Positions 26,778 through 35,313 of a stretch of DNA of 64,000 nucleotides are shown in pieces (the stretch's first letter is position 1; each line of letters begins with the position of its first letter). The translations under genes and the position numbers were made by a program. The DNA lies in the NCBI GenBank assembly GCA_014058405.1, contig CP047423.1, positions 372,001 through 436,000 of the forward strand, read 5' to 3'. Source of the DNA: Candidatus Nitrospira kreftii (GTDB lineage: Bacteria; Nitrospirota; Nitrospiria; Nitrospirales; Nitrospiraceae). The notes under the pieces were generated by a model that saw nothing but the letters and a program-made list of their open reading frames with translations, ran no database searches and was not told the origin of the DNA.

Positions 26778-28472
26778 ATGGAACAATCCACATTATCCCA
26801 ATCGAGTGACGTACACGAGGCGGTTGCTCCCGACCGTGGCCTCACGGTAAGGCATTTCCGACAGATTGTGTTGTGGCCGCTCCAATTGATGCCGATTCAC
26901 GACGATATGCCGATTCAGAATCACTGTGACTTTATTCAGACGCAGCGCTTCGACAATCTCTGGCAGGAAGTGGAAGATGAGTTTACCGGAGACCCATCTC
27001 TGTTTCAGGAACGACATTACAGCGAATTCATCACCTTCCTCCCCTCCGTCCAGCGCTTTCTTTACGGCGAGGGCACCGGTCGAGGAGCCGGTGTCAACCA
27101 GGAATCGCCCATTCGCGTGTTCCGCCGCACCGATGTCGCACGGGTGCGGCTGACCTACCCCGATCCCAGGGGTGCACCGGTCGTCTTTGAGGTGGCGCAT
27201 ATCGATCTGTATTTTTTCTACGACATTGACATTGTGATTCTGGCCATGGAGATCTTTGCCGATGATCTCCCTCTGGCTCGCGCCGAGGAGACCATGCTTC
27301 GTTTTGCCCGAGGGTATCCCACGTACTGGGAATCCGATGGGCATGGTGGTCATTGTCTGAAAAAGGCGGAATGGCTCGCTAAGGACGGTACGGTGTTATC
27401 GTGTTCCGACTACGAACACAAGGAGAAATACTTGTCCTTTGTTTGCCAGTACCGGGCACCATGTATCGCCTCTCATTGGGAATTTTTGCTCACGCCGTTG
27501 GTACATCACCATTCGGGGAAGGCCGGTCTCGTCCGCTACCGGCAGATCGAATCGCATCTCTTGCCGTTGATGGCTTACCTGACGATGGATAATCCGGCTG
27601 TGCTGACCCGGGGAGACTTCATACGGCTCGGGTTGGCTGCCCCGTCTGATCCATCAGATTCTCTCCCCTACTCTGAAGGGCACCTGCGTGGCTTTGAAAA
27701 TCGCTACTTCTACGATCGCTACTGGACCGAAAAGGAACGGGAACGTCCCGGAACCCGCTTCATCTGCAGCGGGCGAGTGTTCACGGAAGTCAGCGACTGT
27801 CGTGACCGGTTCTTAACCACTAGAAAAACGGGTCTCGAGCAGTTCAGGCATGAGTATTTTGTCCTTTTCCTGATCGCACATTTTCATAAGGCCGCCATGC
27901 TCATGTTGTCGGATCGCCTCGTGGATGCCCTCAATCGGTTGGAACCAGGGAATCTGGAATCGGTCAGGCATTTCCGACACGTCATCAGGCAGATCCTCGG
28001 CGTGTTCCTGCGTTTCACCCATCGATATTGGTTCCAGGATGTCTCAGAGCATACTCAGGTGAAGGAGCTATTTCGCATGACGAATCGGCACCTTGGAACG
28101 GCCCAGCTCTACACAGAGGTTCGGGAGGCGATTGAAGATATGAGTCAGTATCTGGACAGCGATGTCTTGCGTCGGCAGGGAGAGACCATGGTGCGTTTGA
28201 CCGTCGTGACCACGGTTGGTTTGATTGGTATGGCCACGACCGGATTTCTAGGTATGAACCTGATCGCAGAGGCCGATGGTCCGTTCATCAGGAAGCTGCT
28301 CATTTTTCTGTCCGTTCTGATCACAACGACGGCTGTGACCATTTACACGGTTCTGAAGTCCAGGCGCCTGTCAGCATTTCTGGAGAAGGTATCCGACGAG
28401 CGTGCCTTGCTGAGAGCTAAATGTGCGGCTTTTATTGATGTGTGGAAAACCAAACATGCCCGCCTACGTTGA
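26778..28472 (+). CDS. CorA-like divalent-cation transporter family protein
   Basis: This is a 564-residue protein with a large soluble N-terminal part (about 460 residues). Two C-terminal membrane helices follow. The first ends in the CorA signature GMN (492-494, in TTGFLGMNL), and the second is around IRKLLIFLSVLITTTAVTIYTVL. CorA proteins are pentameric Mg2+/Co2+ channels of about 320 residues, so this one carries an extra N-terminal region. It lies 48 bp downstream of ppk1 and is probably co-transcribed. Since polyphosphate is stored as a Mg2+ salt, a role in counter-ion supply is plausible but inferred. Confidence 0.8.
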   Translation: MEQSTLSQSSDVHEAVAPDRGLTVRHFRQIVLWPLQLMPIHDDMPIQNHCDFIQTQRFDNLWQEVEDEFTGDPSLFQERHYSEFITFLPSVQRFLYGEGTGRGAGVNQESPIRVFRRTDVARVRLTYPDPRGAPVVFEVAHIDLYFFYDIDIVILAMEIFADDLPLARAEETMLRFARGYPTYWESDGHGGHCLKKAEWLAKDGTVLSCSDYEHKEKYLSFVCQYRAPCIASHWEFLLTPLVHHHSGKAGLVRYRQIESHLLPLMAYLTMDNPAVLTRGDFIRLGLAAPSDPSDSLPYSEGHLRGFENRYFYDRYWTEKERERPGTRFICSGRVFTEVSDCRDRFLTTRKTGLEQFRHEYFVLFLIAHFHKAAMLMLSDRLVDALNRLEPGNLESVRHFRHVIRQILGVFLRFTHRYWFQDVSEHTQVKELFRMTNRHLGTAQLYTEVREAIEDMSQYLDSDVLRRQGETMVRLTVVTTVGLIGMATTGFLGMNLIAEADGPFIRKLLIFLSVLITTTAVTIYTVLKSRRLSAFLEKVSDERALLRAKCAAFIDVWKTKHARLR

Positions 28473-28477
28473 AATGA

Positions 28478-28678
28478 TCAAGAGTTGAGCAGGGAAGCTG
28501 CTGAAAGCATAGAAAGTGCGATCAAAAGGATAATGCTGATCCACTCGAGAACTTCCATCCGTCTTGTTCCGGCCGGGCCCCACATCTTGCCGTAAATACC
28601 TCTCAGAGTCCTCAGTATATCGCCAACCTGCTTGTCTGTCGGAATTTCTGACAGGTCAGGTCCCTGGAGTGTTAACAA
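28478..28678 (-). pseudogene. Short ORF resembling the C-terminal end of an RMD1/DUF155-type protein
   Basis: A 66-codon frame ends in a membrane helix preceded by the pattern RRMEVLEWISIILL. This recalls the conserved LEW-hydrophobic end of RMD1/DUF155 proteins. The rest of such a protein is absent, since an in-frame stop lies just upstream at about 28706. The TTG start has no ribosome site. It could be a remnant, or a real 26-residue peptide starting at the internal ATG in that pattern. Weakly supported. Confidence 0.3.
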
Positions 28679-28710
28679 AATCGTTACGAGTCTTTCATCG
28701 ACCTGTCACG
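28671..28710. promoter_or_regulatory. Possible Pho-box-like repeats upstream of the gene at 28795
   Basis: CGTTACG (28682), TTTCATC (28693) and TGTCACG (28704) are spaced at exactly 11 bp. A poorer unit, GTTAACA, lies at 28671. No convincing -10 is placed at the spacing seen for the other two sites in the window, so this is weaker. Confidence 0.4.
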
Positions 28711-28794
28711 AGTGGATGAGAAGGTGTTGGCAACACTGGGTCCACCGTGATGTCAACGAGACATTCATCCGAGCTTTGACAGGAGGAGGACAAG

Positions 28795-29241
28795 ATGCAG
28801 TTTCAACCATTCCAACCAGCACAGCAGTGGCAGGAGTTCGGGCAGCCTGGCCTTCACGAAACTCAATCCCCTGCACAGCAATTGTTGGGTTCGCCGCTGC
28901 CCCATCCCCATCCTTCAATGGCCTTACACCGGCAGGTTCTCGTCGGCAACCTATTCAAGCATGCGAAAGAGATCCAACGCATCGACCATGGCTATTCCTT
29001 GCGGTTTTACCGGTCGAACGATCTGGAGGAACTAATCGGAACAATTGCGGAGTATGTCATCTTCGAATGTCTGAATGCTCCGCATCTTTCGTTTTCGATC
29101 GCTGAAGAACCTCAGGCGAAGGCCTTTTGGCTGCAGGTGCGGGGCCTGGAACGGGAAGAGCGCGATGCGACATCAGTTGTATCGCGACCGACCATTCAGG
29201 ATATGGAATTGTCTGATGCCTGGACGCTAGCACAACCCTGA
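28795..29241 (+). CDS. Hypothetical protein, possibly in the phosphate regulon
   Basis: This soluble protein of 148 residues has a strong GGAGGAGG site before the ATG. The first 45 residues are rich in Gln, Pro and His and probably disordered. The remainder (VLVGNLFKHAKEIQRIDHGYSLRFYR onward) looks like a compact alpha/beta domain. I do not recognise the family. Pho-box-like repeats lie about 90-120 bp upstream, and the PhoB-like regulator gene is convergent and close. Confidence 0.65.
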   Translation: MQFQPFQPAQQWQEFGQPGLHETQSPAQQLLGSPLPHPHPSMALHRQVLVGNLFKHAKEIQRIDHGYSLRFYRSNDLEELIGTIAEYVIFECLNAPHLSFSIAEEPQAKAFWLQVRGLEREERDATSVVSRPTIQDMELSDAWTLAQP

Positions 29242-29306
29242 GTCAGCTCTTCTTGATCGGTTCGAGAGTATTGGAGATGGTCGATGACTAGGTCTGCGTA
29301 GGAAGG

Positions 29307-30017
29307 CTACTGCACTGGTGGCTGGTCAACCAGTTTGTACCCGAGAGATTTGATGGACGCGATGGTCTCGTTGAGGAATGGAATCTTCACTTTCAAGCGT
29401 CGGACATGGACATCGACGGTTCGCGTCGTCCCGTAGTAGTCGTATCCCCATACTTCATTGAGGAGCACTTCTCGTGTCAGCACCCGCCCAGGATGGCGCA
29501 ACAAATGCTTCAGTAGTCCGAACTCTTTGGCTGTGAGAAGCACTTCTTGCCCAGTGGCCGTGACTTCGTGTTTGGTCAGATCCATCTGAAGCGGACCATA
29601 GGCCAAGGATGTGGGTTGATAATCGGTTACTCGATCGACACGACGCAGGAGAGCTTTTATCCGGGCCACTAACGTCCTGGGGCTGAAAGGCTTCGTCATA
29701 TAATCATCAGCGCCGAGTTCAAGCCCGACGACGGTATCGGACTCGTCATTTTTTGCTGTCAGCATGATGATGGGGAGCAGCGCGGTCTCTGGCTTGCGCC
29801 GCAAGGTCTTACACACTTCCAACCCATCCAACTGCGGCAACATGAGATCCAGAATCACGAGATCGGGATGTTCCGACGACACGATGTTTTGTGCCTCAAT
29901 GCCGGTGTCTGCGATGCACGAATGATATCCTTCCTTCTCGAGGTAGTGCTTGATCAACTGCGCAATCTCTCGTTCGTCTTCCACGATGAGGATTTTCTTG
30001 GGCCGTTGTGAAGTCAT
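29307..30017 (-). CDS. PhoB/OmpR-type response regulator
   Basis: This protein of 236 residues has a receiver domain (acidic VEDE near the start, phospho-aspartate in VILDLMLP, lysine in YMTKPF) and a winged-helix DNA-binding domain (LTAKEFGLLKHLL; TRTVDVHVRRLKVKI). That is the OmpR/PhoB architecture. The ATG at 30017 has GGAGGAGA upstream; the frame extends to 30059 without support. A Pho-box-like pair and a TATGAT -10 lie upstream, suggesting autoregulation as for phoB. No PhoR-type kinase gene is adjacent, so its partner must be elsewhere. PhoB identity is inferred from these sites, not proven. Confidence 0.85.
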   Translation of the reverse strand: MTSQRPKKILIVEDEREIAQLIKHYLEKEGYHSCIADTGIEAQNIVSSEHPDLVILDLMLPQLDGLEVCKTLRRKPETALLPIIMLTAKNDESDTVVGLELGADDYMTKPFSPRTLVARIKALLRRVDRVTDYQPTSLAYGPLQMDLTKHEVTATGQEVLLTAKEFGLLKHLLRHPGRVLTREVLLNEVWGYDYYGTTRTVDVHVRRLKVKIPFLNETIASIKSLGYKLVDQPPVQ

Positions 30018-30054
30018 GAGACTCTCCTCCGCGTTGAGTTCTACCTGTATGGGC

Positions 30055-30087
30055 ATCATAGGCCCTCTGTGTTACAGACTCGTTACG
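30055..30087 (-). promoter_or_regulatory. Pho-box-like promoter of the response regulator gene
   Basis: Read on the minus strand, CGTAACG (30087-30081), a 4-bp spacer and TGTAACA (30076-30070) form a two-unit Pho box. A TATGAT -10 (30060-30055) follows exactly 9 bp later. There is no -35 consensus, as is usual where a Pho box replaces it. The regulator start codon lies about 38 bp beyond the -10. Confidence 0.65.
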
Positions 30088-30174
30088 GAGATTATCTGAT
30101 TGAATCGTGCGCGTTACATCGGATAGGTGAAGTTGGGCAGCGAACGGGACGAAGGCTAGAAATCCGCAATACGT

Positions 30175-31905
30175 TCAGGCAGTCGGTTCGTTTAGACGGA
30201 TGGTATAAAGGTAATGGTACAGACCCTGCCGCTCCAGCAATTGCACGTGGGTGCCTTCCTCAACAAGTTGTCCTTTGTCGAGAACCAAAATGCGGTCGGC
30301 ACGCTGAATCGTCGACAGTCGGTGGGCGACAACGAAGGTGGTCCGTCCTTCCATGAGACGTTGGAGTGCTTCTTGGACCAGGCGCTCTGAATCGGTATCG
30401 AGCGATGATGTCGCTTCGTCGAGTAATAGAATGCGAGGATCTTTCAGGATCGCTCGAGCGATCGCGATTCGTTGACGCTGTCCACCGGACAAGTTGACTC
30501 CTTTTTCACCGACCACGGTCTGGTACCCGTCTGGTAAGGTTGTGATGAAGTCGTGCGCATGAGCGGCTTTACTGGCTTCCCATACAGTCGCTTCGTCCGC
30601 GTCCATCTTTCCGTAACGAATATTATCGAGGATTGTGCCTCCGAACAGGATAGTTTCCTGCGGGACCAGCGCGATCTGTCGGTACCAACTCTCAAGCTTC
30701 ACGTCTCGGAAGTCTCTTTCGTCAATGGTGAGGCGACCCGCTATTGGATCATAGAACCGGTGCAGAAGATTGATCACCGTAGTTTTGCCGGCGCCCGTTG
30801 GTCCGACCAACGCAACGAGTTCGCCGGGCTTGGCTTCAAAGGAGAGGTTGGACAATACCGGGCGGCGAGGATCATAGCCAAACGTGACGTTCTCCATCCG
30901 CACATGACCCTCGACTGTAACTAGTGCCTGTGTATCTGGTCGATCGTGAATGTCCGGCTGCGCATCAAGTATCTCGAAGACACGTTGCGTAGCTCCTTGG
31001 GCCTCCTTGATCTGCGTAAAGACGCGCGCGGCTGCGCTGAAGGGGCCGATCAAAATGCCCGCGAACAAGACGAACGCGAATAGATCGCCCGGCGTCACGG
31101 TGCCGTCGATCACCTGCCGGCCTCCGTACCACAGTACGGCGGTCGCCGACGAAAATGTCATGAGGCTGATCACTGGGATAAAGACGGCCATGATACCTGC
31201 TCGGCTGAGTGTGAGACCGAGAGTCTGATCGACCTGAGCGGCGAATCGTTCTGTTTCACGTGGTGCCTGGACGAACGATTTGACGATGCGAATACCAGAA
31301 ATCACCTCTTCTGCCAGCGTACTGAGCGTGGCGGTATGGTCTTGAATCGACGTTGAAAGCGATTTCAACCTACGTCCAAACAGCTTTGAGACCACAACCA
31401 GTAATGGAAGCAGAATCAGGATAAGGAGACAGAGTTGCCAATTCATAAGGAGCAGGAACGTAATGCCTCCCACGAATGTCACCAGTTGCTTCACTGTGTC
31501 AATGGGGGTTTCTGTGACGAGAGATTGAATGACCGTCACATCGGACATCAATCGGGACAGCAATTCGCCCGTGCGTCGGCGAGAAAAAAAACTGATCGTC
31601 AACGTTTGCAGGTGGGCGAAGAGATGTTTGCGGAAATCGGCGATGACGTTCTGAGAAACCCAGGCTGTCAGATAACTGTGACCCATGGAGCATAGTCCTT
31701 GGAGAACGACGAGCCCCAAGAACATACCGATCAACCGGGTCATGTGTTCGGCATCATGCTGGACCGTCACAATATCCCAGAGGGTGCCGGCCAGTCTGAC
31801 TAACGCAAGATTGATGGCTGCCACTCCTGACACCAGGAGGCCCGCAAGCATCAGGCGCCACAGGTACGGTCGTACATATGGAAGGAATCGCTTGAAGATC
31901 AACAT
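30175..31905 (-). CDS. MsbA-like ABC exporter
   Basis: This is a half-transporter of 576 residues with six N-terminal membrane helices and a complete ATPase domain: GPTGAGKTT (Walker A), LSGGQRQR (signature), LLLDEATSSLD (Walker B with catalytic Glu) and VAHR (switch His). It is of the lipid/multidrug exporter class that works as a homodimer. It provides a useful contrast with the degenerate ABC protein at 5016. It is separated by about 157 bp from the response regulator and is probably transcribed alone. The substrate is unknown; lipid A or drug are the usual guesses. Confidence 0.9.
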   Translation of the reverse strand: MLIFKRFLPYVRPYLWRLMLAGLLVSGVAAINLALVRLAGTLWDIVTVQHDAEHMTRLIGMFLGLVVLQGLCSMGHSYLTAWVSQNVIADFRKHLFAHLQTLTISFFSRRRTGELLSRLMSDVTVIQSLVTETPIDTVKQLVTFVGGITFLLLMNWQLCLLILILLPLLVVVSKLFGRRLKSLSTSIQDHTATLSTLAEEVISGIRIVKSFVQAPRETERFAAQVDQTLGLTLSRAGIMAVFIPVISLMTFSSATAVLWYGGRQVIDGTVTPGDLFAFVLFAGILIGPFSAAARVFTQIKEAQGATQRVFEILDAQPDIHDRPDTQALVTVEGHVRMENVTFGYDPRRPVLSNLSFEAKPGELVALVGPTGAGKTTVINLLHRFYDPIAGRLTIDERDFRDVKLESWYRQIALVPQETILFGGTILDNIRYGKMDADEATVWEASKAAHAHDFITTLPDGYQTVVGEKGVNLSGGQRQRIAIARAILKDPRILLLDEATSSLDTDSERLVQEALQRLMEGRTTFVVAHRLSTIQRADRILVLDKGQLVEEGTHVQLLERQGLYHYLYTIRLNEPTA

Positions 31906-31996
31906 GAGTGCTCAAACGGTCATATCGACCATGAAATGGTGCTGACCCATGATTCTATTTGGAGATACTAGATTGACGGGAGGCGAGAAGAAGGGG

Positions 31997-32215
31997 TTAG
32001 AGTTGAGCAATCGACTCAATCAAGTTCTTATTAATTGCGACGAAATCCGACCGATCTTTGTCGTCGATGAGGACGTCGGTCAGACTGATAAAGAGGCGTG
32101 CTTCTTCGTTGATGGCGTCGGAGACACGATTCCGCATCGGAGGGACCAGGAAGTCTCCGACATAGGTGCAATTGACCGTCCGTACACGGATGCGGACTTT
32201 CTTGCCCTCGGCCAC
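31997..32215 (-). CDS. Small conserved-looking protein of unknown function
   Basis: This soluble 72-residue protein starts at a GTG at 32215 with a strong GGAGGAGGG site. The sequence alternates strands (KKVRIRVRTVNCTYVGDFLVP; ARLFISLTDVLIDD; SDFVAINKNLIESI) and would make a small beta-rich fold. It lies 30 bp downstream of the bS22-like gene and is surely co-transcribed with it. Function is unknown. Confidence 0.75.
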   Translation of the reverse strand: MAEGKKVRIRVRTVNCTYVGDFLVPPMRNRVSDAINEEARLFISLTDVLIDDKDRSDFVAINKNLIESIAQL

Positions 32216-32245
32216 GGTACCCTCCTCCCGCCACGCAGGCTGAGT

Positions 32246-32341
32246 TTAGCTTTTTCGGCGAAGAAACTTCTGTCGCTGGCGCAGCTTCTTGTATTTATGC
32301 TTGCGCATTTTCTTTCGGCGCTTCTTCAGAACGCTTGACAT
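32246..32341 (-). CDS. bS22/AURKAIP1(mS38)-like small ribosomal protein
   Basis: This is a 31-codon gene. The peptide starts MSSVLKKRRKKMRKHKYKK and is almost entirely basic. That matches the AURKAIP1/COX24 domain pattern of mitochondrial mS38 and mycobacterial bS22 (SVxKKRRKRMxKxKxRKL). Those proteins bind 16S rRNA in the small subunit near the intersubunit face. GGAGA lies upstream of the ATG, a plausible promoter is at 32366-32394, and a second small gene follows 30 bp downstream. The family call rests on a short motif but is distinctive. Confidence 0.8.
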   Translation of the reverse strand: MSSVLKKRRKKMRKHKYKKLRQRQKFLRRKS

Positions 32342-32365
32342 GCTTGGTATCTCCTAAGGGGGCAG

Positions 32366-32394
32366 AGTCTAAAAGCTTTCCGTCGAAAATGCAA
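32366..32394 (-). promoter_or_regulatory. Possible sigma-70 promoter of the bS22-like gene
   Basis: On the minus strand TTGCAT (32394-32389) and TAGACT (32371-32366) are separated by 17 bp. The start codon of the bS22-like gene is 25 bp beyond. Each hexamer keeps four or five consensus bases. Confidence 0.45.
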
Positions 32395-32433
32395 GATCAC
32401 AGCGCTTTTTTCCGTATGGTATACTGATGCCCC

Positions 32434-32949
32434 ATGGATATTCACAAATACTGCCTTTCGCCGGCGTCCTGCATAGGGTGGCTTCTGTTGTGTACTCTTG
32501 TGATGGCCGGGTGTCCTTCCAAGACCATCCAGTATCCTGAGGAGCACGATCGTCTTCTTCGCCTTGATCAGGCGTTGGAATCCTTACGGAGCGCGTATCA
32601 ACGAAAAGATCGATCCGCATTCCATTCTCTGCTGTTACCGCAGGATCAGATGGAGGAACTTCAACGACAGGCTGAGATGGATTTTGAAACGTTTCATGCC
32701 ATCACTCTTGAGTTCAAGATCGAGCGAGTCGTGATCGAAAAGGATGACATCGATGTGTTTGTCAATTGGCAAGGGAACTGGAAGAAGGATGCCAATGATG
32801 CTGGTATGCGGCAGCGTGGCCACGCGCGGTTGCAATGGGCAGGGGCAGCTTCGATCCTTCTGCGAGGAGTCGAGGGTGACTTGCCGTTTGGAATGAAGAC
32901 GAAGCAGCTGTTATCCGAGACTCCTCCACCGCAAACGCCGCTACAATAG
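32434..32949 (+). CDS. Putative lipoprotein
   Basis: This protein of 171 residues has a lipoprotein signal peptide ending in the lipobox LVMAGC. The mature part is charged and helical at first (residues 35-80) and then strand-rich (FHAITLEFKIERVVIEKDDIDVFVNWQGNW), similar to NTF2/SnoaL-like layouts. I do not recognise a family. A TATACT -10 lies at 32420. The stop codon is 2 bp before nadB, so the two are probably one transcript. Confidence 0.75.
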   Translation: MDIHKYCLSPASCIGWLLLCTLVMAGCPSKTIQYPEEHDRLLRLDQALESLRSAYQRKDRSAFHSLLLPQDQMEELQRQAEMDFETFHAITLEFKIERVVIEKDDIDVFVNWQGNWKKDANDAGMRQRGHARLQWAGAASILLRGVEGDLPFGMKTKQLLSETPPPQTPLQ

Positions 32950-32951
32950 CG

Positions 32952-34586
32952 ATGCCCCGAACTGTTCCGGATGCAGATTTTCTTGTGATCGGGAGTGGAG
33001 TCGCAGGGCTCCGCGCCGCATTAGAACTTTGCCGCATCGGTCGAGTGATCGTCCTCACGAAAGGCCATCCCCTACAGAGCAACTCCATTTTTGCACAAGG
33101 TGGGGTTGCCGTGGCGATGAGCGAAGAAGACGATGTTGCAATCCATCTGACGGATACGGTGAAAGCTGGACACGGACTGTGTCGTCGTGACGCGGTGCGT
33201 GTTTTGGTTGAAGAAGGGCCGAATCGGATTCAAGAACTGATCCGCTGGGGAGCTAAGTTCGACAAGACCGGAGGCAAGTTTGCCTTTGCGCGGGAAGCCG
33301 CACACAGTCGGAGCCGAATACTCCGCGCTCGAGGTGATGCCACGGGAAACGAAATGGTGCGTGCCTTACTGACGCAGGTCGTTCGACAGAAGCAGATTGT
33401 CCGCTTGGATTACCATTTCACGGTCGATCTTGTAGTGGAAGCAGGTCGCTGCTGCGGAGCGGTGGTACTGGATGAATATTCAGGAGAACTGTTCATCATT
33501 CCCGCGAAGGCCGTTCTCCTTTCAACTGGTGGAGCCGGTCAGATTTTTGCTCGCACCACGAATCCGCCTAATGCGACCGGCGACGGAATGGCCATGGCGT
33601 TTCGCGCGGGAGCAGAGCTCCAGGATATGGAATTCGTCCAGTTTCACCCAACGGCATTGTATCTGCCGTCCAGTCCCCCATTCTTGTTGTCCGAGGCGAT
33701 GCGAGGAGAAGGAGGGCAATTACGCAACAATAAGGGCGAAGCGTTCATGCAACGCTATCATCCCCTCGGTGTCCTGGCCCCGAGAGATATTGTGGCGCGT
33801 GCCATTTGGACGGAGATGGCGGCGACGCGGGCACGGCACGTCTATCTTGATGTGACGCATCTAGGGTCGAATTTCGTGAAGCGACGGTTTCCCACTATCT
33901 ATGCGACCTGCTTACGTCACGATATCGATATCACTGAGGAATGGATTCCAGTCTCTCCAAGTGCGCACTACATGATGGGTGGAGTGGCGACCGACATCAA
34001 TGGCGCCACGACTCTGCCGGGTCTTTTTGCGGCTGGAGAGGTTGCGTGCAGCGGTGTACATGGCGCTAATCGCTTGGCCAGCAACTCTCTGTTGGAGGGG
34101 TTGGTGTTTGGGATGCGGGCCGGTGCCGCTGCAATAGCCTGGGCAGCACGCTGTTCGATGCCGGATGTGACTCTTCACGGTGAGCGGCTGAGGGCCACTG
34201 TAGCTGGTCGATTGGAGGACGCTGAAAAGCTACGAAGCTCGTTGCGTCGAACGATGTGGGGCCAAGTAGGGCTTGTCCGGTCTCGCGAGTCATTGATTCG
34301 GGCGACCGCTCAACTTGCCCGATGGGAACAGTTGGTCTCTCAATCCTTCTCGACGCGGACTGATCTAGAAGTCAAGAACATGGTTCAAGTGGCCCGCTGT
34401 GTGGCGGACGCTGCGCTCTGGCGGGAGAACAGTGTCGGTGCCCATTATCGCTCTGACTCTCCAAAATCTCCTCGCCCAGGATGGAAACTGCACAGCCGAC
34501 TCCGTTTGGGCGAACGCGTTACCGATCAGATGAGATCGAGGAAACCGAGGAAGGTTGCCGTGGTGCGCTCTCCAAAGACGGGATGA
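32952..34586 (+). CDS. nadB: L-aspartate oxidase
   Basis: NadB oxidises L-aspartate to iminoaspartate, the first step of de novo NAD synthesis. The 544-residue flavoprotein has the FAD motif GSGVAGLRAAL at residue 14, GGVAVAM, the AHYMMGGVATD substrate loop, the HGANRLASNSLLEGLVFG segment and a C-terminal helical domain. Length is normal. Its last 68 bp overlap the end of the convergent transglycosylase gene. No nadA or nadC lies nearby. Confidence 0.95.
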   Translation: MPRTVPDADFLVIGSGVAGLRAALELCRIGRVIVLTKGHPLQSNSIFAQGGVAVAMSEEDDVAIHLTDTVKAGHGLCRRDAVRVLVEEGPNRIQELIRWGAKFDKTGGKFAFAREAAHSRSRILRARGDATGNEMVRALLTQVVRQKQIVRLDYHFTVDLVVEAGRCCGAVVLDEYSGELFIIPAKAVLLSTGGAGQIFARTTNPPNATGDGMAMAFRAGAELQDMEFVQFHPTALYLPSSPPFLLSEAMRGEGGQLRNNKGEAFMQRYHPLGVLAPRDIVARAIWTEMAATRARHVYLDVTHLGSNFVKRRFPTIYATCLRHDIDITEEWIPVSPSAHYMMGGVATDINGATTLPGLFAAGEVACSGVHGANRLASNSLLEGLVFGMRAGAAAIAWAARCSMPDVTLHGERLRATVAGRLEDAEKLRSSLRRTMWGQVGLVRSRESLIRATAQLARWEQLVSQSFSTRTDLEVKNMVQVARCVADAALWRENSVGAHYRSDSPKSPRPGWKLHSRLRLGERVTDQMRSRKPRKVAVVRSPKTG

Positions 34587-35223
34587 TGTGACCAGTCGAG
34601 GCGAGGTCGTTCGCAAGAAAGGTTCGATAGTATCGTAAGACCTTGCGAACATATTGGCGAGTTTCCTTGATCGGCGGAAGGGTTCGATAGCGATCGACCA
34701 CGTGCTCTCCGGCATTGTAGGCGGCGAGAGCAAGCGGCAGATTTCCTCGAAACCGATCGAGGAGTTGTCGCAAATACTTGGTTCCCCCTCCGATATTATC
34801 TTCGGGGTTGTAGAGGTCTCGTACATCCAGCCGGACTGCTGTCTGCGGCATTAGTTGCATCAATCCAATAGCTCCAGCCCGAGAGACGGCGCGTGGGTCA
34901 AAGTCAGACTCGGCCTTGATGACGGCACGGATCAGCGCGGGGTGAAGCTGATGTTCTCTGGAAAATCGGCTGATCATCGGTTCCAATTCTTCCTCGGAGA
35001 TGATCGGGTGGAGACGATTCGGGTGTAGGTCAACTCGGCGGTAGCGAACATCAGATGGAACATTCGTTAGGGAAATCGTCCCTTTTGAATCAATATATTG
35101 ATAGATTTCTGCGTGAAGACCTGGAGCCGTGGTTGTCAGGCTACTGCCGAGTATGATTGAGGCTACCAGCGCGGTCCATCTGTGAGAAGAAGCGAGTGCA
35201 GATCTATCCTTCAGCATGGTCAA
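34519..35223 (-). CDS. Lytic transglycosylase (SLT domain) protein
   Basis: This 234-residue exported protein has a signal peptide ending near GLHAE. A short DUF4124-like strand segment follows (IYQYIDSKGTISLTNVP). The SLT goose-lysozyme domain is at about residues 90-200: AVIKAESDFDPRAVSRAGAIGLMQLMP with the catalytic Glu, then GGGTKYL and ALAAYNAGE. Such enzymes cleave peptidoglycan to 1,6-anhydro-muropeptides. The 3' end overlaps nadB by 68 bp on the opposite strand. It is smaller than the multi-repeat transglycosylase at 44561. Confidence 0.92.
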   Translation of the reverse strand: MTMLKDRSALASSHRWTALVASIILGSSLTTTAPGLHAEIYQYIDSKGTISLTNVPSDVRYRRVDLHPNRLHPIISEEELEPMISRFSREHQLHPALIRAVIKAESDFDPRAVSRAGAIGLMQLMPQTAVRLDVRDLYNPEDNIGGGTKYLRQLLDRFRGNLPLALAAYNAGEHVVDRYRTLPPIKETRQYVRKVLRYYRTFLANDLASTGHIIPSLESAPRQPSSVSSISSDR

Positions 35224-35313
35224 ACGATAGCAGTCTGTAACAGACTGTCAAGGAAATGCAGATCTTATGCCGTTAAAACTGCTGGAGGTGGAGAAAACAG
35301 GAAGATTGGCGGT

